64,000 bases of DNA from an uncultured Eubacterium sp. (GCA_900545305.1 UQYD01000005.1:1-64000), one strand, 5' to 3'; positions 34,996 through 43,970 are shown, numbered from the stretch's first letter. The notes: generated from the letters alone by a model not told the origin. Numbers and translations are program-made.

Positions 34996-36205
34996 TTATA
35001 TTACTAAGAAACTTGAAAACGGAGTGAAATGCTACATTGTACCTAAAAAAGGCTATGCAGAAAAAAAGGCTATGATTGCCTTTAACTATGGGTCTTGCAA
35101 TACAGAGTTTATTTACAATGGCAAAACTATAAAACAGACAAAGGGAACAGCTCATTTTTTGGAGCATAAAATGTTTGATGGTTCAGCTGACATATTTTCT
35201 GAATTTGAAAAATTAGGGGCAAGTGCCAATGCCTTTACTAATTTTACTACTACAGCATATCACTTTAACTGTACGGAAAATTTTGAAAAGGCTTTTGAAC
35301 TGCTTATGAAAATGGTAAGTTCTTTAGATACAACAGAAGAAAGTGTAGAAAGGGAAAAGAAGATAATAGGTCAGGAAATTAAAATGTACAATGACGATAT
35401 TGGGTGGCAGGTTTATTTTAATGGCTTAAAGTGTGCCTATAGTGATAATAATGTAAGATATTCTGTTGCCGGAACATTGGAGTCAATTGATGATATAAAC
35501 TGTGAAGATTTGTATAATGCCTACAAGGCTTTTTATACTGCTGATAATTGTTGCATTATTGTGGTTGGCGATGTAGACGAAAATAACGTGTTAAAATTGG
35601 CAAATGAGAACTTACATTTGGGAGAAAAGTGTGCAGAAAAAATTACAAAACAGGAAGATGAAATAAATAACGATATAGAAAAAATAGAAAAGAATATTCC
35701 AAAGAATGTGTTTAATATCGACTTTAGGGAAGACATAGAAACTGATGATATAGCATACAGGATTGCCCTTAATGAAGTTATGCTTGAAATACTTTGTGGG
35801 AAAAGCTCTCATTTGTATAACAAGCTAAATTACAAGGGATTAATTTCAAGCGAATTAACAGCTGATTATTTATGTGGCAATGATTATGGATTGAGAATTA
35901 TAGGTGGAGAAAGCAACAATATAGAAGAAATACTGTCTGAAATATCACAGGAGGTAGAAAGATACGTAACTTTTGGTATAAGTGATGAAAATTTAAAAAG
36001 AGTTGTAAAGGCTGTTAAAAATAGAAATTTATTTGGAAACGAAAGCCTTGAAAATATATGTTCAGCCTTTGCCGACTGCTTTACAAAGGGTATTGAGGTA
36101 CTGGACATTTATGCCAAATATGATATAATTAAAAGCAACGATATTAGAGAAGAACTTAAAACCTTTTCGAGAAATAATAGGGTGTTGAGTGTAGTTGGAG
36201 GTTAA
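34988..36205 (+). CDS. yfmH: M16-family zinc peptidase YfmH
   Basis: About 405 residues. The ATG at 34988 is chosen over GTG 34979 because GGAGAG (34974-34979) fits it. It keeps the M16 zinc motif HFLEH in GTAHFLEHKMFDG near residue 58, with the downstream glutamate region ETTEESVEREKKIIGQEIKMY. It is the likely catalytic half of a YfmF/YfmH heterodimer. It overlaps yfmF by 8 bases, so the two are translationally coupled. lgt follows after 3 bases. Confidence 0.9.
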   Translation: MLNYITKKLENGVKCYIVPKKGYAEKKAMIAFNYGSCNTEFIYNGKTIKQTKGTAHFLEHKMFDGSADIFSEFEKLGASANAFTNFTTTAYHFNCTENFEKAFELLMKMVSSLDTTEESVEREKKIIGQEIKMYNDDIGWQVYFNGLKCAYSDNNVRYSVAGTLESIDDINCEDLYNAYKAFYTADNCCIIVVGDVDENNVLKLANENLHLGEKCAEKITKQEDEINNDIEKIEKNIPKNVFNIDFREDIETDDIAYRIALNEVMLEILCGKSSHLYNKLNYKGLISSELTADYLCGNDYGLRIIGGESNNIEEILSEISQEVERYVTFGISDENLKRVVKAVKNRNLFGNESLENICSAFADCFTKGIEVLDIYAKYDIIKSNDIREELKTFSRNNRVLSVVGG

Positions 36206-36208
36206 GTA

Positions 36209-37093
36209 ATGGATATTTTATTTCCACATCTTAATATAGGTATAGATAAATTAAGCAGAGTTGCCTTTTCAATAGGTAGCTTTCAGGTGTATTGGTACGG
36301 AGTTCTTATTTGCTTGGGTGCTGTCTTAGGTCTTGTGTTGGTTACAAAAATAGCCAAGGCTGAGGGGCAGAACCCCGATACATATACAGACTTCGCTATT
36401 TGGGCTTTGATTTGTGGTATTGTAGGGGCAAGAACTTACTACCTTGTGTTTTATGAACACTCTTTAAGAGATTTTTTAGGCATAAGAAATGGTGGACTTG
36501 CTATTTACGGTGGCATTATTGGTGGCACTCTTGCAGCTATTGTATACACAAGAATAAAGAAGTTAAATTTATTTAAATTTACGGATACTCTTGTTTTTGG
36601 CTTGTTATGTGGTCAGATTTTTGGTCGTTGGGGTAACTTTGTAAACAGGGAGGCTTTTGGGTCTTTTACAGATAGTCTTTTTGCTTTAGCTTATAAGGCT
36701 AGTACAGTTGCAGGATTGAAGATTAACGGCTCTGAAGGTGCATATAATGGAACACTTTATCCAATAACTGAAATTGGTGGAGAAAGCTATATACAGGTAC
36801 ACCCTACATTTTTGTATGAAAGTGTATGGAATTTGTGTGTCCTTATATTTTTACTTTTCTATAGAAAGAAGAAAAATTACAACGGAGAATTAACAGTTAT
36901 CTACTGCTTTGCCTATGGTTTAGGTAGATTTTGGATTGAATCTTTGAGAACTGACCAGCTTAAAATAGGTATTTTCCCTGTAAGTATGCTATTATCAGGT
37001 ATTCTTGTGTTAGTAGCTGTTATAGTTGAAATAGTAATGGTTGTGAAAAGTAAAAAGAGCAAAAATATAGAGGAAAATAAAACAGAAGAATAG
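36209..37093 (+). CDS. lgt: Prolipoprotein diacylglyceryl transferase
   Basis: The 294-residue membrane enzyme has about seven transmembrane helices and the Lgt signature GRWGNFVNREAFG near residue 138. YWYGVLICLGAVLG lies at the start, and a later RFWIESLRTDQL is also conserved. It attaches diacylglycerol to the lipobox cysteine of prolipoproteins, such as the TRAP binding protein encoded next. It follows yfmH by three bases, with GGAGG before the ATG, and ends at a terminator. Confidence 0.96.
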   Translation: MDILFPHLNIGIDKLSRVAFSIGSFQVYWYGVLICLGAVLGLVLVTKIAKAEGQNPDTYTDFAIWALICGIVGARTYYLVFYEHSLRDFLGIRNGGLAIYGGIIGGTLAAIVYTRIKKLNLFKFTDTLVFGLLCGQIFGRWGNFVNREAFGSFTDSLFALAYKASTVAGLKINGSEGAYNGTLYPITEIGGESYIQVHPTFLYESVWNLCVLIFLLFYRKKKNYNGELTVIYCFAYGLGRFWIESLRTDQLKIGIFPVSMLLSGILVLVAVIVEIVMVVKSKKSKNIEENKTEE

Positions 37094-37103
37094 TGTGGGT
37101 TTT

Positions 37104-37135
37104 AAGGAGTTTCCAAATTGGAAATTCCTTTTTTT
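37104..37135 (+). terminator. Terminator after lgt
   Basis: An 11-bp stem AAGGAGTTTCC/GGAAATTCCTT (one G-T pair) is followed by five more T. Confidence 0.93.
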
Positions 37136-37274
37136 GCATAAAATACTGTCAAGTAGGCAATACTACAAAAGATTACTATATGAAATTATGGAATATAGCT
37201 AATAAAAATTGAAAAATGAGGGTGAGTTGTGCAACATAGTTAAAAAATTTTTTTTTATTTGTGAAAGTGTAACA

Positions 37275-37303
37275 TTGAAAAGTATAAATTGATATGCTAG
37301 TAT
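37275..37303 (+). promoter_or_regulatory. Promoter of the TRAP transporter/hexuronate operon
   Basis: TTGAAA (37275-37280), 17 bases and TAGTAT (37298-37303) with a TGC extension. The ribosome site AAAGGAGG follows and the ATG is at 37344. Confidence 0.65.
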
Positions 37304-37314
37304 ACAAGTATACA
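37299..37314. promoter_or_regulatory. Tandem AGTATACA operator candidate
   Basis: AGTATACA is repeated directly (37299-37306 and 37307-37314), each copy holding the palindrome GTATAC. The pair overlaps the -10 and the probable transcription start, as a repressor site would. The FadR-type GntR regulator at 43042 is the natural candidate to bind it. Confidence 0.55.
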
Positions 37315-37343
37315 AGACGAAAGACGCAAAAGGAGGTCACAAA

Positions 37344-38363
37344 ATGTTAAAAGGTATTAAAAGGGTAATAACATTGGGGATATGTTCAGTCTTACTGTTT
37401 TCTGTAACAGGTTGCAAAACAGTCGGAGGCGGAAAAAGAATTGTCAGAATTGCACACTCCCAGTCAGAAACTCATCCAGACCATATGGGGCTTTTGGCGT
37501 TTGAGGAATATGTAGAAAGTCATAGTGATAAATATGATGTTCAGATTTATCCTAATGAACTTTTAGGGGCATCAGTAAAAGCTATTGAGTTAGTACAGAC
37601 AGGGGCAGTTGATTTTGCTGTCTGTAGTACAGGTAACTTAGAAACCTTCGATGACATTTATCAGGTTTTCAGTATTCCATATCTTTTTGATAGCACAGAT
37701 GTTTACCACAGTGTTATGGAAGATGATGAATTAATGGATAGCATTTACAAGTCAACAGAGGCTGCCGGTTTTGAAACAGTAACTTGGCTTGATGCCGGCG
37801 TAAGAAACTTTTATGCTACAACTCCTATTAAAACTCCAGAGGATTTAAAGGGTAAGAAAATAAGAGTTCAGCAAAGTCCAACAAATGTAAAAATGATGAA
37901 GGCTTTTGGTGCATCAGCTACTCCAATGTCTTTTGGTGAAGTTTACACAGCTATTCAGCAGCACGTTATTGACGGTGCAGAAAACAATGAATTTGCTTTA
38001 ACAAATAATAAGCACGGCGAAGTTGCGAAGTATTACTCATATAATCAGCATCAGATGGTACCGGATATGCTTATTGGTAATTACAAATTCTTAAACAACC
38101 TTGACCCAGAGGATAAGAAGCTTTTTGAAGAAGCTGCTAAGGAATGTAATAAGATTGAAAGAGAAGAATGGGATAAACAGGTTGTAGAGGCAAAGGAAAT
38201 AGCAAAGGATATGGGTGTTCAGTTTATTGATGTAGATGTAAATGCTTTTAAGGAAAAGGTATTACCACTTCATGAACAGATTTTGGAAGAAAATCCAAAG
38301 TTAAAGCCTATTTACGATAAAATTCAGGAAGCAAATAATAAGGCTAAAGGGGGTCAACAGTAA
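37344..38363 (+). CDS. TRAP transporter solute-binding lipoprotein (DctP family)
   Basis: The 339-residue protein has a lipoprotein signal (LLFSVTGC, lipobox cysteine near residue 27) followed by a DctP-type binding domain. Features include RIAHSQSETHPDHMG and the conserved arginine segment LKGKKIRVQQSPTNVKMMKAFGA, which binds the carboxylate of the ligand. PMSFGEVYTAIQQHVIDGAEN follows. It captures an organic acid outside the cell for the two membrane subunits encoded next. The linked uxuA and uxuB genes suggest galacturonate, glucuronate or a related uronate. Confidence 0.93.
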   Translation: MLKGIKRVITLGICSVLLFSVTGCKTVGGGKRIVRIAHSQSETHPDHMGLLAFEEYVESHSDKYDVQIYPNELLGASVKAIELVQTGAVDFAVCSTGNLETFDDIYQVFSIPYLFDSTDVYHSVMEDDELMDSIYKSTEAAGFETVTWLDAGVRNFYATTPIKTPEDLKGKKIRVQQSPTNVKMMKAFGASATPMSFGEVYTAIQQHVIDGAENNEFALTNNKHGEVAKYYSYNQHQMVPDMLIGNYKFLNNLDPEDKKLFEEAAKECNKIEREEWDKQVVEAKEIAKDMGVQFIDVDVNAFKEKVLPLHEQILEENPKLKPIYDKIQEANNKAKGGQQ

Positions 38364-38839
38364 TGAGTAATTTAAAAAATATAATGAACAAGGTACTGGA
38401 AACAATTTGTGTTTTTATATTCGCTTTTATTACTATTGTAGGTACGTACCAGATTGTTGTCAGATATGTATTTAACTCTCCTAGTACAGTTTCAGAAGAA
38501 CTTTTGACATATTCATTTACTTGGCTTGCACTTTTAGCAGCTGCCTTGGTTTTTGGTATGAAAGAGCATATGGCTATGACATATTTTGCTGATAAGATTA
38601 AGGGAAAGAAAAGAATTATACTTAATTTAATAATAGAAGTTATTGTAATGCTTTTTGCTATCTCTGTTTTAATCTTCGGTGGCGTATCAATTACAAGACT
38701 TACAATGACACAGGTTACAGCATCTCTTGGAATACCAATGGGTTATGTATATGCTGTAGTTCCTATTAGTGGTGTTATTACAGTTATTTACAATATTTTA
38801 AATATTTCAGAATTATTCAAACAGATAAAAAATGCGTAA
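38363..38839 (+). CDS. TRAP transporter small permease (DctQ family)
   Basis: This 158-residue membrane protein has four transmembrane helices and the DctQ motif RYVFNSPSTVSEELLTYSFTW. It forms the transporter with the large permease encoded next. Its ATG overlaps the binding-protein stop by one base (TAATG), with GGGGGT before it. Confidence 0.93.
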   Translation: MSNLKNIMNKVLETICVFIFAFITIVGTYQIVVRYVFNSPSTVSEELLTYSFTWLALLAAALVFGMKEHMAMTYFADKIKGKKRIILNLIIEVIVMLFAISVLIFGGVSITRLTMTQVTASLGIPMGYVYAVVPISGVITVIYNILNISELFKQIKNA

Positions 38840-38853
38840 AGGAGGCGTAGGTA

Positions 38854-40161
38854 ATGAATACAGTTTTGGTATGTGGCTTAATAATAGCCGTAGTTTTAAT
38901 AGCATTATTGTTAATGGGTGCACCTATTTCTATAGCCATTGGAGCAGCTTCAGTTTTAGCAGTTCTTCCTGTACTTGACACAAGTGCAGTATTCTTAACA
39001 GGTGCTCAGAGAACATTTTCAGGTATTTCAGTATTTACACTTATTGCAATTCCATTTTTCATATTAGCCGGTAATATTATGAACCGTGGTGGCATTGCAA
39101 TGCGACTTATAAATTTGGCTCAGGTTCTTACAGGTAGAGTTCCGGGGTCATTAGCTCATACAAATTCTATCGCAAATATGCTTTTTGGTGCTATTTCCGG
39201 TTCAGGTGTTGCATCAGCATCAGCTATGGGTACAATTATTGGACCTATTGAAGAAAAAGAAGGCTATGACAAAAACTATTCAGCAGCAGTAAATATTGCA
39301 ACAGCTCCTACAGGACTTCTTATTCCACCTAGTAATGTACTTATTACATTCTCTCTTGTAAGTGGTGGTACATCAGTTGCAGCACTTTTTATGGCCGGTT
39401 ATATTCCCGGTATTCTTTGGGGATTATTCTGTATGATAGTTGCTTTCTTTATTGCAAGAAAATATAACTACAGAAGTACACAGCACGTTACAGTTAAAGA
39501 GGGACTTCAGATTGTATGGCAGGCTGTTCCTAGTTTACTTCTTATTATCATTGTTATTGGTGGTATTATTAAGGGCATATTTACGGCTACAGAAGGTTCA
39601 GTAGTTGCAGTTGTATATTCACTTATTCTTTCACTTATTTATAAAACAATAAAGGTTAAGGATTTATATGGAATAATTAAAGATAGTGCTGTTACAACAG
39701 GTATTATTGTTTTCCTTATTGGTGTATCCAGCTTTATGGCTTGGGTAATGACATTTACAGGTATTCCGGAAGCTATTTCAACACTTCTTTTAGGAATTAG
39801 CTCAAACAAGATTATATTATTGCTTATTATAAATGTAGTTCTCCTTTTCATAGGTACATTTATGGATATTACACCGGCAATTCTTATTTTTACACCAATA
39901 TTTATGCCGGTATGTCAGGAACTTGGTATGACAGCTGTTCAGTTTGGTATTATGCTTGTATTTAACCTTTGTATTGGTACAATTACTCCTCCTGTAGGTA
40001 ACATTCTTTTTGTAGGAGTAAGAGTAGCAAACACAAAGATAGAAGATGTAATAAAGCCATTACTTAAATACTATGTTGCAATTTTCTTGGTTCTCTTGCT
40101 TGTAACATTTGTTCCGGCAATTTCAACTTGGTTGCCAACAGTAATGGGCTTAATGGGATAA
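38854..40161 (+). CDS. TRAP transporter large permease (DctM family)
   Basis: The 435-residue polytopic protein has about twelve helices. DctM features are FFILAGNIMNRGGIAMRLI, SGSGVASASAMGTI and PPVGNILFVG. It is the sodium-coupled translocation channel of the TRAP system. GGAGGCG precedes the ATG, and the gene follows dctQ by 14 bases. The uxuA gene follows after 69 bases without a terminator, so the operon probably continues. Confidence 0.94.
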   Translation: MNTVLVCGLIIAVVLIALLLMGAPISIAIGAASVLAVLPVLDTSAVFLTGAQRTFSGISVFTLIAIPFFILAGNIMNRGGIAMRLINLAQVLTGRVPGSLAHTNSIANMLFGAISGSGVASASAMGTIIGPIEEKEGYDKNYSAAVNIATAPTGLLIPPSNVLITFSLVSGGTSVAALFMAGYIPGILWGLFCMIVAFFIARKYNYRSTQHVTVKEGLQIVWQAVPSLLLIIIVIGGIIKGIFTATEGSVVAVVYSLILSLIYKTIKVKDLYGIIKDSAVTTGIIVFLIGVSSFMAWVMTFTGIPEAISTLLLGISSNKIILLLIINVVLLFIGTFMDITPAILIFTPIFMPVCQELGMTAVQFGIMLVFNLCIGTITPPVGNILFVGVRVANTKIEDVIKPLLKYYVAIFLVLLLVTFVPAISTWLPTVMGLMG

Positions 40162-40230
40162 AAATTTTGATTTTAGATAAACTTTAGTAAAAATAATTGA
40201 TGATTAGTAGATTTTAGGAGGTACTATACT

Positions 40231-41310
40231 ATGAAAATGACGTTAAGATGGTTCGGTAAAGATTTTGATTCTGTAACACTTCAACAGATTAGACAAATTC
40301 CGGGGGTAACAGGTGTAATTACTACCTTATATGATATTCCGGCCGGAGATGTATGGCCTATTGAAAGAATTAAGGCTATGCAGGCAGAAGTTGAGGCTGA
40401 GGGCTTAAAAGTAGAGGGTATTGAAAGTGTAAATATTCACGACTCTATTAAAATTGGCTCTCCGGACAGAGAAAAGTATATTGATAACTATATTGAAACT
40501 CTCGAAAACCTTGGCAAGTGTGGTATTGATATGGTTTGCTACAACTTTATGCCTGTATTTGACTGGACACGTTCTGAACTTGCTCATGTCAGAGAAGACG
40601 GTTCAACAGTTCTCTATTACGACCAGGCAGAGGTTGACAAAATTGACCCAGAAAAAATGTTTAATTCTATTGACAGCAATTCAAATGGTTTTGTAATGCC
40701 GGGGTGGGAACCTGAAAGACTTGCTCACGTTAAGGAACTTTTTGAGGCTTACAAAGATGTAGATTCTGAAAAACTTTTTGAAAATCTTGTATACTTCTTA
40801 AAGAGAATACAGCCGGTTTGCGAAAAGTACGATATTAAAATGGCTATTCACCCAGATGACCCAGCTTGGCCGGTATTTAATCTTCCTAGAATTATAACTT
40901 GCAAGGAAAATGTAGAAAGACTTTTAAAGGCTGTTGATGCTAAATTTAATGGTCTTACACTTTGTACTGGTTCTTATGGCTCAAATCCAAAGAATGACAT
41001 TTGCGAAATTATAAATGTAGCAAAGGGTAGAATACATTTTGCTCACGTCAGAAACTTAAAGCACTATAAGCCGGGAGTATTTGCAGAAGCTGCTCACTTG
41101 TCAAGAGATGGTTCAATGGATATGTACAAGATTGTAAAGACACTTATTGATACAGGTTTTGACGGACCGGTTAGACCTGACCACGGTCGTGCAATTTGGG
41201 GCGAAGTATCTATGCCGGGCTACGGTCTTTATGACAGAGCTTTAGGTGCTTGTTACTTAAATGGTCTTATTGAAGCTATTGAAAAGCAGGAGGGTATTTA
41301 TAAGCAATGA
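40231..41310 (+). CDS. uxuA: Mannonate dehydratase
   Basis: This 359-residue TIM-barrel enzyme converts D-mannonate to 2-keto-3-deoxygluconate in hexuronate breakdown. UxuA motifs are MTLRWFGKDFDSVTLQQIRQ, VCYNFMPVFDWTRSEL, the metal ligands in MAIHPDDPAWP, FAHVRNLKHY and the C-terminal VRPDHGRAIWGE. GGAGGT precedes the ATG. It overlaps uxuB by four bases. The following steps (KDG kinase and aldolase) and the first isomerase (UxaC) are not in the window. Confidence 0.96.
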   Translation: MKMTLRWFGKDFDSVTLQQIRQIPGVTGVITTLYDIPAGDVWPIERIKAMQAEVEAEGLKVEGIESVNIHDSIKIGSPDREKYIDNYIETLENLGKCGIDMVCYNFMPVFDWTRSELAHVREDGSTVLYYDQAEVDKIDPEKMFNSIDSNSNGFVMPGWEPERLAHVKELFEAYKDVDSEKLFENLVYFLKRIQPVCEKYDIKMAIHPDDPAWPVFNLPRIITCKENVERLLKAVDAKFNGLTLCTGSYGSNPKNDICEIINVAKGRIHFAHVRNLKHYKPGVFAEAAHLSRDGSMDMYKIVKTLIDTGFDGPVRPDHGRAIWGEVSMPGYGLYDRALGACYLNGLIEAIEKQEGIYKQ

Positions 41311-42905
41311 GAATGAATTTAAAATCTTTACAAGATAGACAAAAGTGGGAAGAAATGGGCTTTAAATTGCCTGATTATAGTGTTGAAAAAATGATTGAAA
41401 ATACTGCCAACAACCCAGAGTGGATACACTTTGGGGCAGGCAATATTTTTAGAGCTTTTCCGGCTGTAGTTTGCCAGCATTTATTAAACAGTGGTATTAT
41501 GACTACCGGTATAATAGTTGCAGAGGGTTATGATTATGAAATTATTGAAAAGAGTTTCAAAAATTATGACAATCTTACTGCTGCTGTTACATTAAAAGCT
41601 GACGGTACTATAGAAAAGGAAATTGTGGCATCTATTGCAGAAGCCCTTTGTGTAGACAGTAACAATGAAAAGGATTGGAAAAGATTAAATGAAATTTTTA
41701 AGGCAGAAAGCCTTAAAATGGTATCATTTACAATTACAGAAAAGGGATATTCTCTTGTAAGAGGAAATGGCGAAATACTCCCTGATGTAAAAGAGGATAT
41801 GGAAAACGGTCCGGAAAATGTTCACAGCTATATTGGTAAGTTAGTATCTCTCTTACACACAAGATATAAAAGTGGTGAAAAGCCTATAACATTAGTAAGT
41901 ATGGACAACTGTTCTCATAATGGAACTAAGTTACAGAATTCAGTCTTAGCCTTTGTTAAGACTTGGACAGAAAATGGCAAGGCACAGGAAGGATTTTTGG
42001 ACTATGCCAAAAATAAAGTATCTTATCCTTGGTCAATGATTGACAAAATTACTCCTAGACCGGCTGATGCTGTAATTGATATGTTAAAGGAAGTAGGTTT
42101 TGAAGATACTGAAGCCGTTGTAACATCAAAGAATACCTTTGTTGCACCTTTTGTAAATGCAGAGGAAACACAGTATCTTGTTATTGAAGACGATTTCAAA
42201 AACGGTAAATTGCCTTTAGATAAAGGTGGCATAATTTATACTTCAAGAAATACTGTAGACAAAGTGGAAAAAATGAAAGTATGCACTTGCCTTAATCCAC
42301 TTCACACAGCTTTAGCTGTTTATGGTTGTGTTTTAGGGTATACTAAAATTTGTGATGAGATGAAAGACGAAAACCTTGTAACACTTATTAAAAATGCAGG
42401 TTACAAAGAGGGTCTTCCAGTAGTTACTGACCCGGGCATTTTATCTCCAAAGGAATTTATTGATACAGTAGTGGAAGTAAGACTTCCAAACCCATTTATG
42501 CCTGATGCACCACAGAGAATTGCTTGTGACACTTCACAGAAAGTGGGCATACGTTTTGGTGAAACTATAAAGGCGTATATGAAAGAGGGTACTTCTGACA
42601 AGTTGGAATATATTCCTCTTGTGTTAGCCGGTTGGCTTAGATACCTTATGGCAAAGGACGACAATGGAAATGATTTTGAATTAAGTCCAGACCCATTAAT
42701 TCCAGAATTGACAGCAATTATGTCAGAAGTAAAGTTTGGTGACAATAGTAATGCTGATGAGGCTGTTGCTGAAATTTTAGAGAGAAAAGATATTTTTGGA
42801 GTGGATTTAAAGGAGGCTGGGCTTGATAACAAGATTTTGGCTTACTTTAAAGAGCTTAACGGGGGAAAAGGTGCTGTTAGGACTACACTCAAGAAATATT
42901 GTTAA
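41307..42905 (+). CDS. uxuB: Fructuronate reductase-type mannitol dehydrogenase family protein
   Basis: A 532-residue NAD-dependent long-chain dehydrogenase. The N-terminal Rossmann domain begins IHFGAGNIFRAFPAVV and VSMDNCSHNGTKLQ. The catalytic-domain motifs are KMKVCTCLNPLHTALAVYG and KVGIRFGETIKAY. By family and by overlap with uxuA it should reduce fructuronate to mannonate (reversibly), feeding the dehydratase. Tagaturonate reductase activity is possible. It overlaps the uxuA stop (ATGA), with AGGAGGG upstream, and is the last gene before a separate gntR promoter. Confidence 0.93.
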   Translation: MRMNLKSLQDRQKWEEMGFKLPDYSVEKMIENTANNPEWIHFGAGNIFRAFPAVVCQHLLNSGIMTTGIIVAEGYDYEIIEKSFKNYDNLTAAVTLKADGTIEKEIVASIAEALCVDSNNEKDWKRLNEIFKAESLKMVSFTITEKGYSLVRGNGEILPDVKEDMENGPENVHSYIGKLVSLLHTRYKSGEKPITLVSMDNCSHNGTKLQNSVLAFVKTWTENGKAQEGFLDYAKNKVSYPWSMIDKITPRPADAVIDMLKEVGFEDTEAVVTSKNTFVAPFVNAEETQYLVIEDDFKNGKLPLDKGGIIYTSRNTVDKVEKMKVCTCLNPLHTALAVYGCVLGYTKICDEMKDENLVTLIKNAGYKEGLPVVTDPGILSPKEFIDTVVEVRLPNPFMPDAPQRIACDTSQKVGIRFGETIKAYMKEGTSDKLEYIPLVLAGWLRYLMAKDDNGNDFELSPDPLIPELTAIMSEVKFGDNSNADEAVAEILERKDIFGVDLKEAGLDNKILAYFKELNGGKGAVRTTLKKYC

Positions 42906-42914
42906 AAATGCTTA

Positions 42915-42943
42915 TTGAATTTTAGGGGTATAAATAGTATAAT
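42915..42943 (+). promoter_or_regulatory. Promoter of the gntR regulator gene
   Basis: TTGAAT (42915-42920), 17 bases and TATAAT (42938-42943) leave a leader of about 90 bases before the ATG. Confidence 0.7.
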
Positions 42944-42979
42944 TATTTTAATAGATAATTAAAAAGTATGGGAATGGTG

Positions 42980-43043
42980 TTGAACATATTAGGGGAATAT
43001 GTTCAATGCCATAATCTCTGCGAGGAACAGGGGTTGAGATTAT
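42980..43043 (+). promoter_or_regulatory. Two consecutive hairpins in the gntR leader
   Basis: The first hairpin pairs TTGAACATATT with AATATGTTCAA around AGGGG (42980-43006) and can extend by wobble pairs. The second pairs ATAATCTC (43011-43018) with GAGATTAT (43036-43043), which contains the first two bases of the ATG, and has the ribosome site AGGGG in its loop. The first could be an operator dyad and the second could mask translation initiation. Both readings are inferences. Confidence 0.5.
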
Positions 43044-43716
43044 GTTGGTTACAGCTCAAAGACAAGGGGAAACAGTTAGGGATTATGCTTGTCGTGTAAT
43101 TAAAGAAAATATTGTAACAATGGAATTAAAACCAGGTAGCCTTGTAAGTGAAACTGAACTTGCAAAGGAACTTGGCGTAAGCCGTACACCTGTAAGAGAG
43201 GCATTAATACAGCTGGGCAAAAATGGTATGGTGGAAACTTTTCCACAGAGAGGAACTAAAGTATCATTAATAGACACAGATAGTGTTAATGAATCCAGAT
43301 TTTATAGACTTGTTATTGAAAGGGCTCTTGTACAGGAAATATGCAATAACTGTAATGAAGATGATTTATTTCCATTAAACGAAAACTTACATAAGCAGTT
43401 GTTCTGCCTTGAAACTAAAAATTGTCACAAAATTGTTGAAGCAGATAATGAATTTCATAAATTGCTTTTTGTAATAGCAAATAAAAACAGAAGTTATGAT
43501 GCCTTAAATGATATATTTACTCAGTTTGATAGAGTCAGATATTTGTCAGCAGAAAACTTCAATATGGAGGCTACAGTTTCAGAACATGAGGCTCTATATG
43601 ATGCTATGAAAAATAAAGAAAATGAAAAGGCAGATAAAATTATAGTTGAGCATTTATCCAGATACAAAGAGGATATGCAAGAACTTAAAAACAAATATCC
43701 AAAATATTTTAAATAA
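43042..43716 (+). CDS. GntR family transcriptional regulator, FadR/FCD subfamily
   Basis: The 224-residue regulator has an N-terminal winged helix (SETELAKELGVSRTPVREALIQLGKNGMVETFPQRGTKVS in the family pattern). An all-helical FCD ligand domain covers about 85-215, with SRFYRLVIERALV, metal-type acidic and histidine residues (EADNEFHKLLF) and SEHEALYDAM. Relatives such as UxuR/ExuR control hexuronate genes. Its position right after uxuA-uxuB makes it the likely regulator of the TRAP-uxu operon. AGGGG precedes the ATG. Confidence 0.93.
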   Translation: MLVTAQRQGETVRDYACRVIKENIVTMELKPGSLVSETELAKELGVSRTPVREALIQLGKNGMVETFPQRGTKVSLIDTDSVNESRFYRLVIERALVQEICNNCNEDDLFPLNENLHKQLFCLETKNCHKIVEADNEFHKLLFVIANKNRSYDALNDIFTQFDRVRYLSAENFNMEATVSEHEALYDAMKNKENEKADKIIVEHLSRYKEDMQELKNKYPKYFK

Positions 43717-43728
43717 AAGTGATTTTTC

Positions 43729-43766
43729 AATCCACCAAAGTTAATTGGACTTTGGTGGATTTTTTT
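43729..43766 (+). terminator. Terminator after gntR
   Basis: A 13-bp perfect stem AATCCACCAAAGT/ACTTTGGTGGATT with a 7-base loop is followed by a T-run. Confidence 0.95.
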
Positions 43767-43771
43767 AATGA

Positions 43772-43827
43772 ATCGGAAAGATAAATCCGATGGCTTGCTT
43801 TTCAAGCCAAAAATAACGCAGTTATTT
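43772..43827 (+). other. Three small hairpins in tandem upstream of the pectinesterase promoter
   Basis: ATCGGA/TCCGAT (43772-43791), TGGCTTG/CAAGCCA (43791-43809) and AAATAAC/GTTATTT (43811-43827) follow each other with almost no gaps. They lie after the gntR terminator and before the next promoter. They could be a small RNA, a second terminator region or a protein-binding array. I recognise no known RNA class. Confidence 0.4.
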
Positions 43828-43856
43828 GTTTTGAACTGAAGATTTTTGAAAATTAC

Positions 43857-43885
43857 TTGTGAATAAAGTATTAATATTGTATAAT
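43857..43885 (+). promoter_or_regulatory. Promoter of the pectinesterase gene
   Basis: TTGTGA (43857-43862), 17 bases and TATAAT (43880-43885) lie about 85 bases before the ATG at 43971. Confidence 0.7.
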
Positions 43886-43970
43886 AATTTTAAACAAAAT
43901 TAAAACGGATTTTTTAGGTTATAGTTTTGTTTACGCAACAAAAATGCTTATTAAAAAAAGGAGGAATTTT

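Noticed and set aside
37261..37277. Catabolite-responsive element near the TRAP promoter
   Set aside because: TGAAAGTGTAACA looks similar at first, but the central CG and the spacing do not match the cre consensus.
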